Below, piece after piece: positions 20,561 through 33,100 of a stretch of 64,000 nt of DNA. Below the pieces are notes generated by a model. It ran no database searches and was not told where the DNA came from. It was given only the letters and a program-made list of their open reading frames with translations. A program made the position numbers and the translations under genes. The DNA is from Phymorhynchus buccinoides (Eukaryota; Mollusca; Gastropoda; Neogastropoda; Raphitomidae): contig CM065686.1 in assembly GCA_017654935.2 (NCBI GenBank), positions 33,214,820 to 33,278,819 of the forward strand. Reading direction: 5' to 3'. Positions within the stretch are counted from its first letter, which is position 1. Each line of letters opens with the position of its first letter.

Positions 20561-23500
20561 GTAAGTTTACTTAATACAATAGTAGTTATGATGTAAACTT
20601 CTTTAAAGTTGAAGTGCTGGTTCACAATCACATACTTTTTTTCTGCCTGGAGAACACATTACTGCTTTAATAGTCCAGGTAATTGTTAAATAAACAATAT
20701 CCAACTTATGTTTTCATTTCAAGATCCAGACACTAGGTTGCATTTGATTTGGAACATTGACATTTAGTGATTTACAAAATTAATTTACAAGGGCCTGATA
20801 GATGGGGGGGGGGAGTACAAAAAATGGATTATATATAGAATTTATGATTATTTGATTTTAGGATTGATTGTGTTCAATTTTGAAAACATGAAGGTGCATC
20901 ACCATGACAGATTACACTGAGCTTGAGAAAAGAAAAAACAACAACAAAGCCCACCTTGATTTGACGGTGGTTGATTTGTAAATTAAAATAAGAAATGCCT
21001 TGGTGCATTCAGGTCAAAGTCATGGGGACCAGTGTGTTCTGGGGAGCTGTCGGTGGACGGTCGTGGTGGCGCCCTCAGAGGAGGACCTCACTCACGCTGG
21101 CTCCGCGACTAAGAGAATAGTGTCGTCAGTAGGGGGCTTAGTAGGTGGTGTCCTGAACAGGCTCCGCTGAACTCCACCGAAGTGACTCAGCAGCGCTCAG
21201 TGCAGTGTCTCCTCGGTTGGTTGCTTCCTGACAGCCTGATATAGATTCGCTCCCCTTGGACTGCTGGTCGCGGATTCTGCGACCTAAACAAGCCTGGGTG
21301 TAGCTGCGAATTGGGATTCGGAATGAGCGGCGTGGGAGCAACGCCACTGTACGACCCAGAAGATAGGACAGCAAAAAAACAAAAAAAGAACTGTGTCAAG
21401 TCTAGTAATGTTCATTGAAATGAAACGTCAAAATTTGTGCTCTTACCAGAGTCTTTACAGTTTACTACAACTGCGCTAGCTCATGTTTCAGATGGGACTG
21501 GACCAGTTCTGGAAGGAGTTTGAAGAGCTGATCAAGTTCCCCATGGTGGTGTACAACAGGGAGCCCACCGTGGAGAGAACCATTGACTTCATTGCCAAGT
21601 TCGTCACTTCCTCTACCCCGGCCCCGCCCGCCCCGGCAAAAGGGGAAATGGACGGGGACCAACAGCAGGAAGACAGCAACCCTCTGCTGCAAAAGCTCTT
21701 TGATTTCCTGCTGCAGGTAGAGGCTGCTTTATTGCTGGGGTTTTGGGGGGGGGGGGGGGGGGGGCGGCATTGAATAACAAAATCATTGAAAATGCATCGT
21801 GACTGTTTTGGGGTCTGCAACGAACACCTTTTGCAAGAGTGAATGCCCTTGGAGGGTGGGGGAAGATGGTTCAGTACTGACCAGACAGGGGGATAACTCG
21901 CCAATAACCCCTATTTGATGCCACTAAATGGCTGCCTTTCGCAAGAGTGAATGCCCTTGTCAGTACTGACCAGCAAGAGCAATTACTCTCACTGTCAAGG
22001 GCGTTAATAACCCTAGTTTCAAAGGCCTATTCATGGGTGCAACTTTTCCTGGTATACAAGGATTTTCTGTTTTTGAATTTTGCCAGTAAAGGAAATTCCT
22101 TTTTTTTTAATTTGTCAAGCAAGATCTTTGTGTGTCTATTCTGGGTTTTTTTTCCAAACACTTTAAAATAAGCATTTGTATAAATTGTGGGGAAAAAAAG
22201 CTAAAATGCCTTCATAAATCAATGTTTGCTTCAGCTGCAGAGGGACATTGCCCCATGACCCCGGCCTTTCATTTTTTTTTCATTTTGTGTAGTTGCTCCC
22301 ATGCGTATATTTGAACACAGTCTTTCTTTTACAACGTAAAAACTTGAGTTAAATGGCACTATTGGCAGAAAGGAAGTGGAGAAAGGTTTTTTTTATTTTT
22401 TGTAATGGTGACAGGAATGGACTTGATCTTTGATTGATCTTTTCAAAAGACTTTTGTTTAGTGACAGAACAGAAAATGATTTAGGATGGTTAAAATCAAA
22501 AGCCAATGATACCATTACCTGAAATGAACGACGATTTGTGACAATGACGGATGATCAGATGAACGCACATATATGTAGCATTAGTAGCAATGCATTTTAT
22601 TAAACATTTATTGGTATTTGGTATTTTATAGTCAAAGATGTGTCTGTGAAATTCGGGTTGCTCCCACCTGGAGAGTGCGTCAAAGCCAGAGGCCTGCCAC
22701 CCTTTTTTCTTTCTTTTTTTTTGCATGCGATTTTTGTGTGACATGAAGGAAATGGGTGTGTGTAAATTTTGACCAAATAACAACTTTTTCGTTGCCACTG
22801 GGTTTTAACTTGTACTAAGTGCATGGGCACATGGGACCTCGGTTTATCATTTCATCCGAAAGACCATAAGGCCTAGTACAGAGTGAGAGGAAAAATCCCA
22901 TGTACCCAGGTTCGAACTTCCGGATTTATCGTACACGAGGCGAATGCGTTACCTCTGTGCCACTACACCACTCATTTATTGTTTGTCACTGAAAACTCAG
23001 CCCTGCATTTGTTATATTTTTGATATAACATATTTTATTTCCCTCTCCCATCCCTCCACTCCACAATTCCTTCATTCTCCCACACACCCATCCATCAACA
23101 TGCATTTTTCAATATTAAGCATATTATTAATATAATTTGTACATGCATTTGTTATATTTTAGTTGCTTTTTGTTATTTCTGCAGCACCACAGTGCCAAGG
23201 ATCGCGCGGTGAGGTTCCGGGCCTGTCAGCTGGTGACCAAGCTGCTGGCCAACCTGGGCGAGGAAGCGTCCATCGACGACGAGCTGTACGAGCGCGTGTT
23301 CCACTGCATGCTGGAGAGGCTGAGGGACAAGGCCGCCCTGGTCCGGGTGCAGGCCGTGCTGGCCCTGGTCAGGCTGCAGGACCCCACGGACGACACCTGC
23401 CCCGTCATCAAAGGTAGGCTGTGATTGTGCTCTTGTCATAGATTACAGAGCTCTGCTTCACATGGCACTTAGTTCAACCTGGGTACAGGGGATTTTTTTT

Positions 23501-26500
23501 CGCCTCGTATGCACTATAAACCCGAGGAGTTCGAACCTGGGTAAACCCACAACGAAACAAGTTGTCATTTGATCAAAATTTTGCCCCCCCCAAAAAAGGG
23601 TGGCGTGCCTCTCACGTTGCACTCTCCTAGCAGCCCTTACGGTAAAGTACCAAATACCATTTTGAGCGTGTGATGGAGAAGCTGAGGGACAAGGCCGCCC
23701 TGGTCCGCATGCTGGCCCGACCTGCCCCGTCATCAAAGGTGCCTGCCCAATGCAAAACTCCCAGCACTTATAGTATGGAGGGTCCTAGAGGCGGGATAAC
23801 CCAGTGGCAACGTAAACAGAAACTCTTTTAGAGGGTCCTCTAACTTCATAGACCCTCAAATGGGGGTCCCTGGGAGCCCTGGGCTGTGATTGTTTTCTTG
23901 TGTCAGAGCTCTGCTTTAGCACTAGCCGCCGCGGTAACGCGTTCGTCTCGTATGCAAAAAAATCAAAATTTAACTCCCCCACACCCCTGGGTACTCTCAC
24001 TCTTTAGGCCTCATCAGTCACACTAAAATCGCACCACAATGGTCAAAATTTAACACCCATCATCAGTCACACTAAAATCGGCATCAAAGCAGGGTCTGTG
24101 GCTATCCAAAGAACGCCTAGAGCTGTGACTATTTTCTTAATTTTGCACCACAATGATTTAACACCCATGAGGTCTGTTATCCAAAGAACCTTTTTTCTTA
24201 ATTTTGGGAGGTAAGAACAGGCTTTACGTTATGCATGTCATAGAGGAATCCCCAATATGGCAGATGATTGTTTTTCTCTTCCCTGATAATATTAATGGAA
24301 ATTATTTTTTGCGAAAAATGGCTGGTAGCGAAAGGGTTAAGGACACATGAGCCTGGTTAGGGCTATGGGTTTTTTGGTGTTTTTTTAATTAAAACTTTTA
24401 AGCTCTATCGTGAAACCAACTTTTTAGAATTACATTATCATCGATTTAATGCATGTTGTTACTAATTCATAATTGCTTCTGAAAATATTCGTCCCTATGA
24501 AATCTCGTATAATCTTGTTTGCAGCCTACCTTTTCCTTATGACTTCTGACCCTAACCCGGAAGTGAGGAAGACGATTGTGTCGCACATTGCTCCGTGTCG
24601 CAAGACCCTGGCGGCCATCTTGGAACGCACGAGAGATGTGAAGGCGGCGGTGAGACAGGCGGCCTTCGCAGTGGTGGCCGAGAAAATCCCTCAGAGAGCT
24701 CTGAGCATCAGTCAGCGAGTGCAGTTGCTGGAGCAGGGTCTGAACGACAGAACTGGTGAGTGTCTGTGTGTGTGTGTGTGTGTGTGTCTTTCTTTCATTT
24801 AATGTCTATCCACAGCACGTGATATTCGACAAAAGAGTGTCTGTGTATGTGTGCATATGATTTCTCAGTGTCTGTTTCTCTTTGCGTGTGTTAGTGTACA
24901 TGCTTGTATGCATGGATGTGTGTGCTGTAGCAAGATGCTGCAGGGCTGGCTGCGGGGCTTTGAGGGCAACGTGCTGGACACACTCCTCAAGTCCCTCATG
25001 TGTGTGTGTGCTGTTTGCAGAGAGTGTGAAGGGGGTGTGCGGCAGCAAGATGCTGCAGGGCTGGCTGCGCAGCTTTGAGGGCAACGTGCTGGACCTGCTC
25101 CTCAAGTCCCCCATGTGTGTGTGTGTGCTGTTTGCAGAGAGTGTGAAGGGGGTGTGCGGCAGCAAGATGCTGCAGGGCTGGCTGCGCAGCTTTGAGGGCA
25201 ACGTGCTGGACCTGCTGCACAGCCTGGACGTGGAGAACTCCACCAAGGTCTGCGCCACCATGCTCCGCCAGCTGTTCAGGGACGTGCCCATGGCCGACCT
25301 CATCACCAACTTCAACCTCCTCGATGACCAGTGAGTATTTAGTAGCTTTAACCCTTTCACCGCCTATGTCGCATTTATGTACCACAATGGTTTAACACCC
25401 AAGTCATTAAAAGGCATCAAACCAGGGCATGTTATCCGAAGACCCTATTTTCTTAATTTTGTGAGGTAAAGATAGGCCTTATGTTATTCATGTCTTAGAA
25501 TTTCTCAATATTGCAGAAGTTGTTATCTCTACCCAGTTAAGTTTAATGGTATTTTTGGGCTGAAAAATGGCTGGCGGCGAAAGGGTTAACTCTGTTGACC
25601 AGAAATTAGCAGCATTTTGTAATTTAGCAGTCCTGTATAAGATGTGGAGAACTCGGCAACAGTATGTGGCACCATGCTGAGGCAGTTGTTCAAGGACGTG
25701 CCCATGGGAGACCTCATCACCAGCTTCGATTGGGTATAGATAGATGGCAGGGATTTACTAGGTACCTACACATTTTATTTTTGGTTCTTCAGTTTGTGTT
25801 TCTAGACAGACTGTTCCTGACTGTTTTCTAGTTGCATTCTAGGAATGATCTAACTGCTGTTCAGACTATGATTTGCATGGAACACTTTTTTCCTCACAAT
25901 CTTTAAAATCAGGATTGTAATTTGTAGGTACAGGTTTTATTTCTGTCTTTTTCAAAGATCATTCTTCTGAATTTGCTTACCACTGTCAAGTCCATGTCCT
26001 TGTGTGTCTGTGTTGTCATGTCAGATAGAGGTACAGTAATCAAGGCGGTTTTGTTTTACGGCACTTCTAAACTCAAGGCTGGTGTGATGGAAATATGACA
26101 GGTGTGTGATTCCCCCTGAGAAGCTGACGTGCGAGAGCGCCATGTACTGGAGGGAGCTGTGTAGTCACGTGCATCAGGCCGGCACCGACTATGAACAGCA
26201 CCTGGACATGATCCTCCCTGCCTGCCTACACTTCTGCTCTTACCTGGACAGGTAGGTAAACTACCCACTTTCTTTTAAGTGCATGGGTTTCAACTGTCCA
26301 AGTATATGGCAAAATGCATTGTGTAATACTACAATTGTGCAACGTGTGTTGCTAGTCTAAGCTAATGCATAGGCTAGTGTGTTTTTTAATGCAAATTCTT
26401 ACAACTTAGTCTTAGCTTTGAAAGAACTAGATATTGAAGGTTCAACAAATTGTATTTTATGATGAGTCAATGATTGTAAATGTTCTCCTGTATGATGATG

Positions 26501-27095
26501 TGTGCAGTGTGGTGGGAGAGTTGGAGAAGTGTCAGGATCTGGACAGACAGCTGGAACTGGAAACATCTGCTACACCTCTTCTGTGTGATGATGTAGATGA
26601 CGATGATGATGATAAGGATGATGACGTGTGCAGTGTGGTGGGAGAGTTGGAGAAGTGTCAGGATCTGGACAGACAGCTGGAACTGGAAACATCTGCTACA
26701 CCTCTTCTGTGTGATGATGTAGATGACGATGATGATGATAAGGATGATGACGTGTGCAGTGTGGTGGGAGAGTTGGAGAAGTGTCAGGATCTGGACAGAC
26801 AGCTGGAACTGGAAACATCTGCTACACCTCTTCTGTGTGATGATGTAGATGATGATGATGATGATGATGATGATGTGTGCAGTGTGGTGGGAGAGTTGGA
26901 GAAGTGTCAGGATCTGGACAGACAGCTGGAACTGGAAACATCTGCTACACCTCTTGTGTGTGTTGATGATGATGACGACGATGATGATGACGATGATAAG
27001 GATGACGATGTGTGCAGTGAGGTGGGAGAGTTGGAGAAGTGTCAGGATCTGGACAGACAGCTGGAACTGGAAACATCTGCTACACCTCTTGTGTG

Positions 27096-27130
<35 letters not shown>

Positions 27131-30100
27131 TGTGCAGTGTGGTGGGAGAGTTGGAGAAGTGTCAGGATCTGGACAGACAGCTGGAACCGGAGTTCATCAT
27201 GCAACACCTGCTGCACCTCCTCTGTGTGATGATGAAGATGACGATGATGATGATGTGTGCAGTGTGGTGGGAGAGTTGGAGAAGTGTCAGGATCTGGACA
27301 GACAGCTGGAACTGGAGTTCATCATCCAACAGCTGCTGCACCTCTTCTCCTGCTTGGATCTGACTGACCAGGCCTGCAGGTAATGCTCACCTTTGCCAAT
27401 TGCTTGTGTTGTCTGTCTTTGTTGGGTTTGTTTGTCAGATCTGTTGGGTTTTTTAAATTTCTTTTTATCTGTGAACATTACTCACGATAAAAAACAAGTC
27501 ACATTAAATTTGAGTGGAAGTGAATGGAATTTGATATAGAGGATGGGATTTACCCCTAAGAAACCTTCATAGCAAGAGAGAGAGAGAGTGTGTGTCTGTG
27601 TGTAAGCATGCACATGTTTTTTTTTTTTTTTTTTTTTTATGAAAGTCATGGGTGCAACTCTGTTTTACACTGATTTTTTTTATTTTAATATTACCAGAAA
27701 TTGAACTTCAATTTTAAATTCATAAAAGTAATCAACCACAAGCCGTTTGGGGCATTTTGAACTTGGTTGTTCTATCCTGGAAGTCTTTCGGTGAATCTTA
27801 TAAACAGCATGGTGATACCATATTTTTGGGGCAATGTAATCATTTTACAAATACAAGGCTTATCGAACTCAAACTGTCTCTGTCTATCATTTTAACTGTC
27901 TTTCTCATCTCTCTTTCTTGCATTGCTCCCCTGAATTGTCCAACGGGGCTCTGCCCCTGGACCCCTGCCTTTCATTTCTTTTTCATTTTGGGGAGTTGCG
28001 CCCATGGAAATTGTAGGACAGTTTATGCTTAAAGCCACACCAGGCATTTATAAGCAAGGAAGCTAGCAGAAACCGAAAATTTCCCACAACGCTGCCAGCA
28101 AACCCTTCTTTTTCTCTCTCGAGGGAAGGAGCGCGTTTCTAATTTCTAACTAGAGACGCCTGAAACTCGTAATCAGCTGCTATTTAACTAAGGAAACATG
28201 AAGAAGCCCTGCTATCTGTCTTGACTTGTGTGCATGAACAATTAACACATTTTCAATGATTAGGCCTTCTGCCCATGTTATGATGATGAGAACAGTGGGG
28301 AAAGGGAAACATAGACAGCATCGCATGACTAATTACGATAATGTGCTTGGTAGCCATGGATGCTCCTTCTTTCAGGATGTCCTGAATTGCAGGATTTTTA
28401 AATTGCCTAGAGCCGGCGTCGCCGGATTATGAGAATTTCAGAAGCAACGATTTTCTTACACACACACACACACTTGTACAATAAAAAGGGCCTATATAAG
28501 CATTTGCTATATTCAAAGGAATGTAGCATTTATACTAGTCTAGTGGGGTGGAAAATGAGCAGTATGTGTGTGTGTGTGTGCTGCCCCTTCACTCCGCCGG
28601 TGCCGCCCCCTTTCAGGATTTTTGAAATTTCCCAGGAGATGTGATTTTTCCTCCGAGTATTTCCTCCTTTTTGATGGCCCCAGGGGCCATTTTTTTTAGA
28701 CCAGTGTAAATCCATTGAAAAAAATGGGGGGTAGGGGTGTTAGGTTTTGTGTTGAATCGTAAATGCGGCAAGAAGTTTGATTGGTATTTTGTTCTCGATT
28801 GGTTCATTCTCAAATGAACATTTCCGGGTTACTGCTTGGGGCAGTCAAGACTGTTCTACTTATCATTACTCTGCAGTTTGCAAAGCTGAAAAAGGGAAGG
28901 TTTTTTTCTGTTTGTTGATGTAGCCTACACCGGGCCCCAAACCCCCGGCTTCTTTTTTCCTCCTTTTTGGTTTTCTGAGAATCTCATCTGTGATGTGTGC
29001 AGGAAAGCGGTGGAGAAGCTGTTGCACAAGATGCTGCTGTCGGACCATGTGGGCTACTCCCTGGTGGAGCACCTCCTGCCCTGCCTGCGCTCCCTGCACT
29101 CCTCCCCGCACTCCCTGGCCAACTACCTGGCGGAGACGGTGGCCGAGATACGGCAGCCCATCACCACCGTGGAGACGAACGTCGGCGCAGAGGAGAGGCG
29201 AAAGATCGACATCCAGGTCTGGAAAGATGGAATGTACAGGCATGGTAGACCTCCGCGAATCGCGGAAAATCCGCGAAACAGTTTGAAACAAAATTATTAA
29301 AAAATGCATTGAAATGGCATGAAAAAGTGAAAATTTACTGAATTTTCTTCGGCCCCCTGGACCCCCGGTCATTTCCCTTGAAAACCACTTTGCCCCCACT
29401 ACCATGCCTGAATGTAGGGGAGAGGGGTGGACACAGTTATGAGTTCAGAGATGAACGACTGTCCGGGGCGAGTAACCTAGAGTGACAGTAGCCTAGACTG
29501 TCGGGCGGGCCGGCCAGATAAGGGCCAGCCACACGTCCACTAATATACAATACGATTCGATCACGTGTTCTCCAAGAACAAGTGTGATTCGCGCTTCGAG
29601 ATCATGTGATCGAATCGTATGGTACAGTCGTGCGATTTTAGCTGACGTGTGGCTGGCCCTATATAGCCATCTTATTCTGGTTTCTCTTCAACAAACGGAG
29701 GTTGTGTCATACATATCTGTTGTCAAAAATTAGGGACTTTCATGGTGTTGCACTGCCTCCAGGCATTGCCTCCAGGATCGTTCCCACCATCTTTATATCT
29801 ACTAATGTTCCATAATGTGTCTGTTCCAGACCGGAAGACGTTAAACAGATTTTCATTAATTCAAGAGGGCAAGTCAATATGATTATCACACACCAGTTCT
29901 GAGCACCATTTTCTCAGTGCTGAGAGAAGTGGCACACACAGTACACAGACATCTAGACCTATGATTGTTATTGTCTGACTATGCAGTTTATCAACAGCCG
30001 TGGCTAGTTAGGAATGCACAGTAACATCATGACATTCAGAATGCAAGATCCCCCACCACAGAAAATAAATGTCCCTAAATGCTGGGAATCAATAGAATGG

Positions 30101-33100
30101 GGGTAGCAGAGAAATGGATGAGGCAAATGAGGATGGAGTCAGGAGAGAATATAATTATAACTAGAAAGCACTGATACAGCACAACCCGGTGCCGAAAGCA
30201 CCTGAGCTTGGCCGACAGTACTCCAACTTCCCCTGTCTTGTCAAAGGGGCAATACTCTGGATTGCTTTTTTGTCAGATATCGAGTTGCTTGGGGGGTGCT
30301 TGGCTTCCCAAACGTCAAATCCCTTTGGCTAAAAGAGAGGATGTACCCTGAGCAAGGCATATATACCTTTAAACAAATTTTAGACCAGCCCGTCAGACGA
30401 GCAGCTGCCCTTTCTGCAGACCTGTTTACCATCCCGATTTTGCTGTAATTTTTACGGGAAAAAAGTCAAATTACGGCTACGGGGAAAAAAATCCTAAATA
30501 TTAAAAACAAAAATACAGCTGCGTCGGTAAGTAAAGCTTTTGAAGTGATGCGGTGAAAAGTCATTTTGCGCCATTTCCTTTTCTGTTTCAAAATGGCGTC
30601 CAAGCGAGTGCATTCTGAAGCTTCTGTATCTTCTGGTCGAAAATCAAAAGAAAAGACATCAAAAGAGGCACAGAAATCCCGGGAAAGTTACCTCAAAATT
30701 CCAGGAATACGTCGTTCAGCACTAGGTGACGAGCATGTGTTCTGTGTCTACTGCTCAACGAACATTAGTATTGCACACTCAGGTCAGTACGATATCGACG
30801 TTCATTGGTCACGCGTTGGATTAGTTTTTTTTTCAAAATTACGTTTTTTTTGTTTCAGAAATTACAACTTTTCAAAATAGGGGTAAACAGGTCTGCTTTC
30901 TGGAATCATCGTCAGAAACGACAGTCTGGCATACAATTGATCTGATTCACCTCTGTTTCCTGTTTGTCTGTGTCCCAGATAGCCAAGGTGCGCGTGCAGC
31001 TGAACCAGGCCAAGGAGGAGCTGGATGAGTGCGTGAGGAGGCAGGAGTTCCAGCGGGCGGCGGAGCTGAAGGACACTGTGCAGGGCCTGGAGGAGGAGAG
31101 GGCCGCCCTCAGTGACCTCCACCCTGCCCTCCACGCAGGAGGTCAAGGTGGAAAAGGTGCCTTCTCGTTACCTTTCACATACAGTGGCACGCTCTAAAGA
31201 CCTGTTATAAGCTTTTCACATACAGTGTCAAGCCTCCCTTATAAAGACCTCCCGTTATAAGACTTTCCCTCCCACATAAGTTATAAGACTTCCCACAGGT
31301 ACAGGGTGGAAAAGGTGCCCGCACTTCTCGTTAGCTTTCACATACAGTGGAGCCTCCCTTATAAAGACCTCCTGTTATAAGACTCCCTCCCACATAAGAC
31401 TTACAGGTCAAGGTGGAAAAGGTGCCGGCATGCTCTCTTTAGTTTTTCACATACAGTGGAACCTCCCCTTATAAAGACCTCCTGTTATAAGACTCCCTCC
31501 CACATAAGACTTACAGGTCAAGGTGGAAAAGGTGCCCGCACGCTCTTGTTAGCTTTCACATACAGTGGAGCCTCCCTTATAAAGACCTGTTATAAGACTC
31601 CCTCCCACATAAGACTTACAGGTCAAGGTGGAAAAGGTTAAGCGTCAAGCTGACCATTCTGGGAAAATTATACATTTGAAAACTTCAGACAATTTTCTTT
31701 CTATTGATACAAGAACCATTTTTGTATCTTTTTCTGTTCCCAAGTTATGAGCATTTAAAGTTAGTAGGGTGAGTGTCGGCCATTTTGAGAAAACACAGTC
31801 TAAAGTCCAGCCTAGCTGAAGAAAATGCATTGCCCTTCTCGTTTTAAAGCACTTATGATAAAAGTTATTACACCACTTAAATACCATGTTAAAGATTATC
31901 CTTTATGCATATCAGGGTTCGTACAGGGTCCTTGAAACCTTGAAAAGTACTGGAAAATTGATATGGCCTTTTCCAGGGCTTGAAAAGTGCTTGAAAAACA
32001 GCAAAGGCCCCAAGACTCCTGGAAAAGTCCTGGAATTTTCAAAATCACGTCCTTAATCTCAATCCATCAAAGTCAAAATCTCTCCTCCACAAAAAAATAA
32101 TTGAAGGTTAAAACTAAATTTGAATAAAATTAAAAAAAATTAAAAAAGCTTTTAAGGTCATACCGATATCGCGATCATAGCAGACGACATTTGCACCAGT
32201 TGTCTGCCGCTGAAGTTACTTCCCTTTACCGTACTTCCGTTTTCCAACAAAATGGAGACTGCATTTTCAATGATGTTTGGCTGCAAAAAAAAAAATCTGA
32301 GCTGGTTAGCTCCGTCTACAGATAGTTCAAAGCTGAAAGCTAGCTGCACAGTGTGCAAAAAGAACTTTGACATCACCAGCATGGACGAGAGTGCTGTAAA
32401 AAGCCATTGTCAAGGCCAGAAGCACAAGCAACTCAGGCGGGAACGAAACCGACATTGACCGGTATGCCAGATTGAGTCCTTGAAATTTAGTAAACTGGTC
32501 CTGGAATAGTCCTGGAATTTTTTTGGCACAGATTTGTACGAACCCTGACATATGAAAGATAAGATGTTAGAGAACACTAAAATACCCATAACTCAAAATT
32601 GACAAAAAATGAGATTTTTTGCTTTCCAAGCCTGTTGTGAGAAACTAGCCCAGCGACTTAATGTCCCTTTCGTGGTGCTGGGCCACATATGTCTTTGCTG
32701 TATACGTATCTAAATCAATTTTACAATCATGTGGGGAAACATACAGTCTATAAATATGCACTGTATAAGAACCAGTTGCATTCTTTTTTCCTATGCAATA
32801 TCCTGTTTACACGGTTCTTACAAGTTTTTGTCTGTGTGTGTGCCTGCATTACGATGACAGAACGATGCAGGGACTGTGGTGAAGTGTCTGACCATCATCT
32901 GCGAGATGTTGGAGTCGCTGCCCCTGTCCACTTTGACCCCCACACTGCAGATGCTGATGGAGACCCAGGTAAAAAAAACCACTGCATAAAAAGGTATGCA
33001 TGTAAAAAGGATCAGAAAAAAACTAAGATCCTGTGTGCTCGCGCATTAACCCCTTCACTGCCGAGCCCGTTTCCGGTTCCGGGGCAACTATTTGCCAAGC

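Noticed and set aside
21465..21904. Minus-strand frames opposite NCAPG exon 2
   Set aside because: Antisense shadows; the plus-strand translation is a strong CAP-G match.
26467..27216. 249-codon minus-strand frame (Ile-rich repeats)
   Set aside because: Antisense shadow of the exon 7 array; the plus strand matches NCAPG exactly.
31113..31138. A genuine 27-nt intron in exon 9
   Set aside because: It has GT and AG ends but is far below the usual minimum length for animal splicing, and removing it does not restore the QEVKVEK frame.
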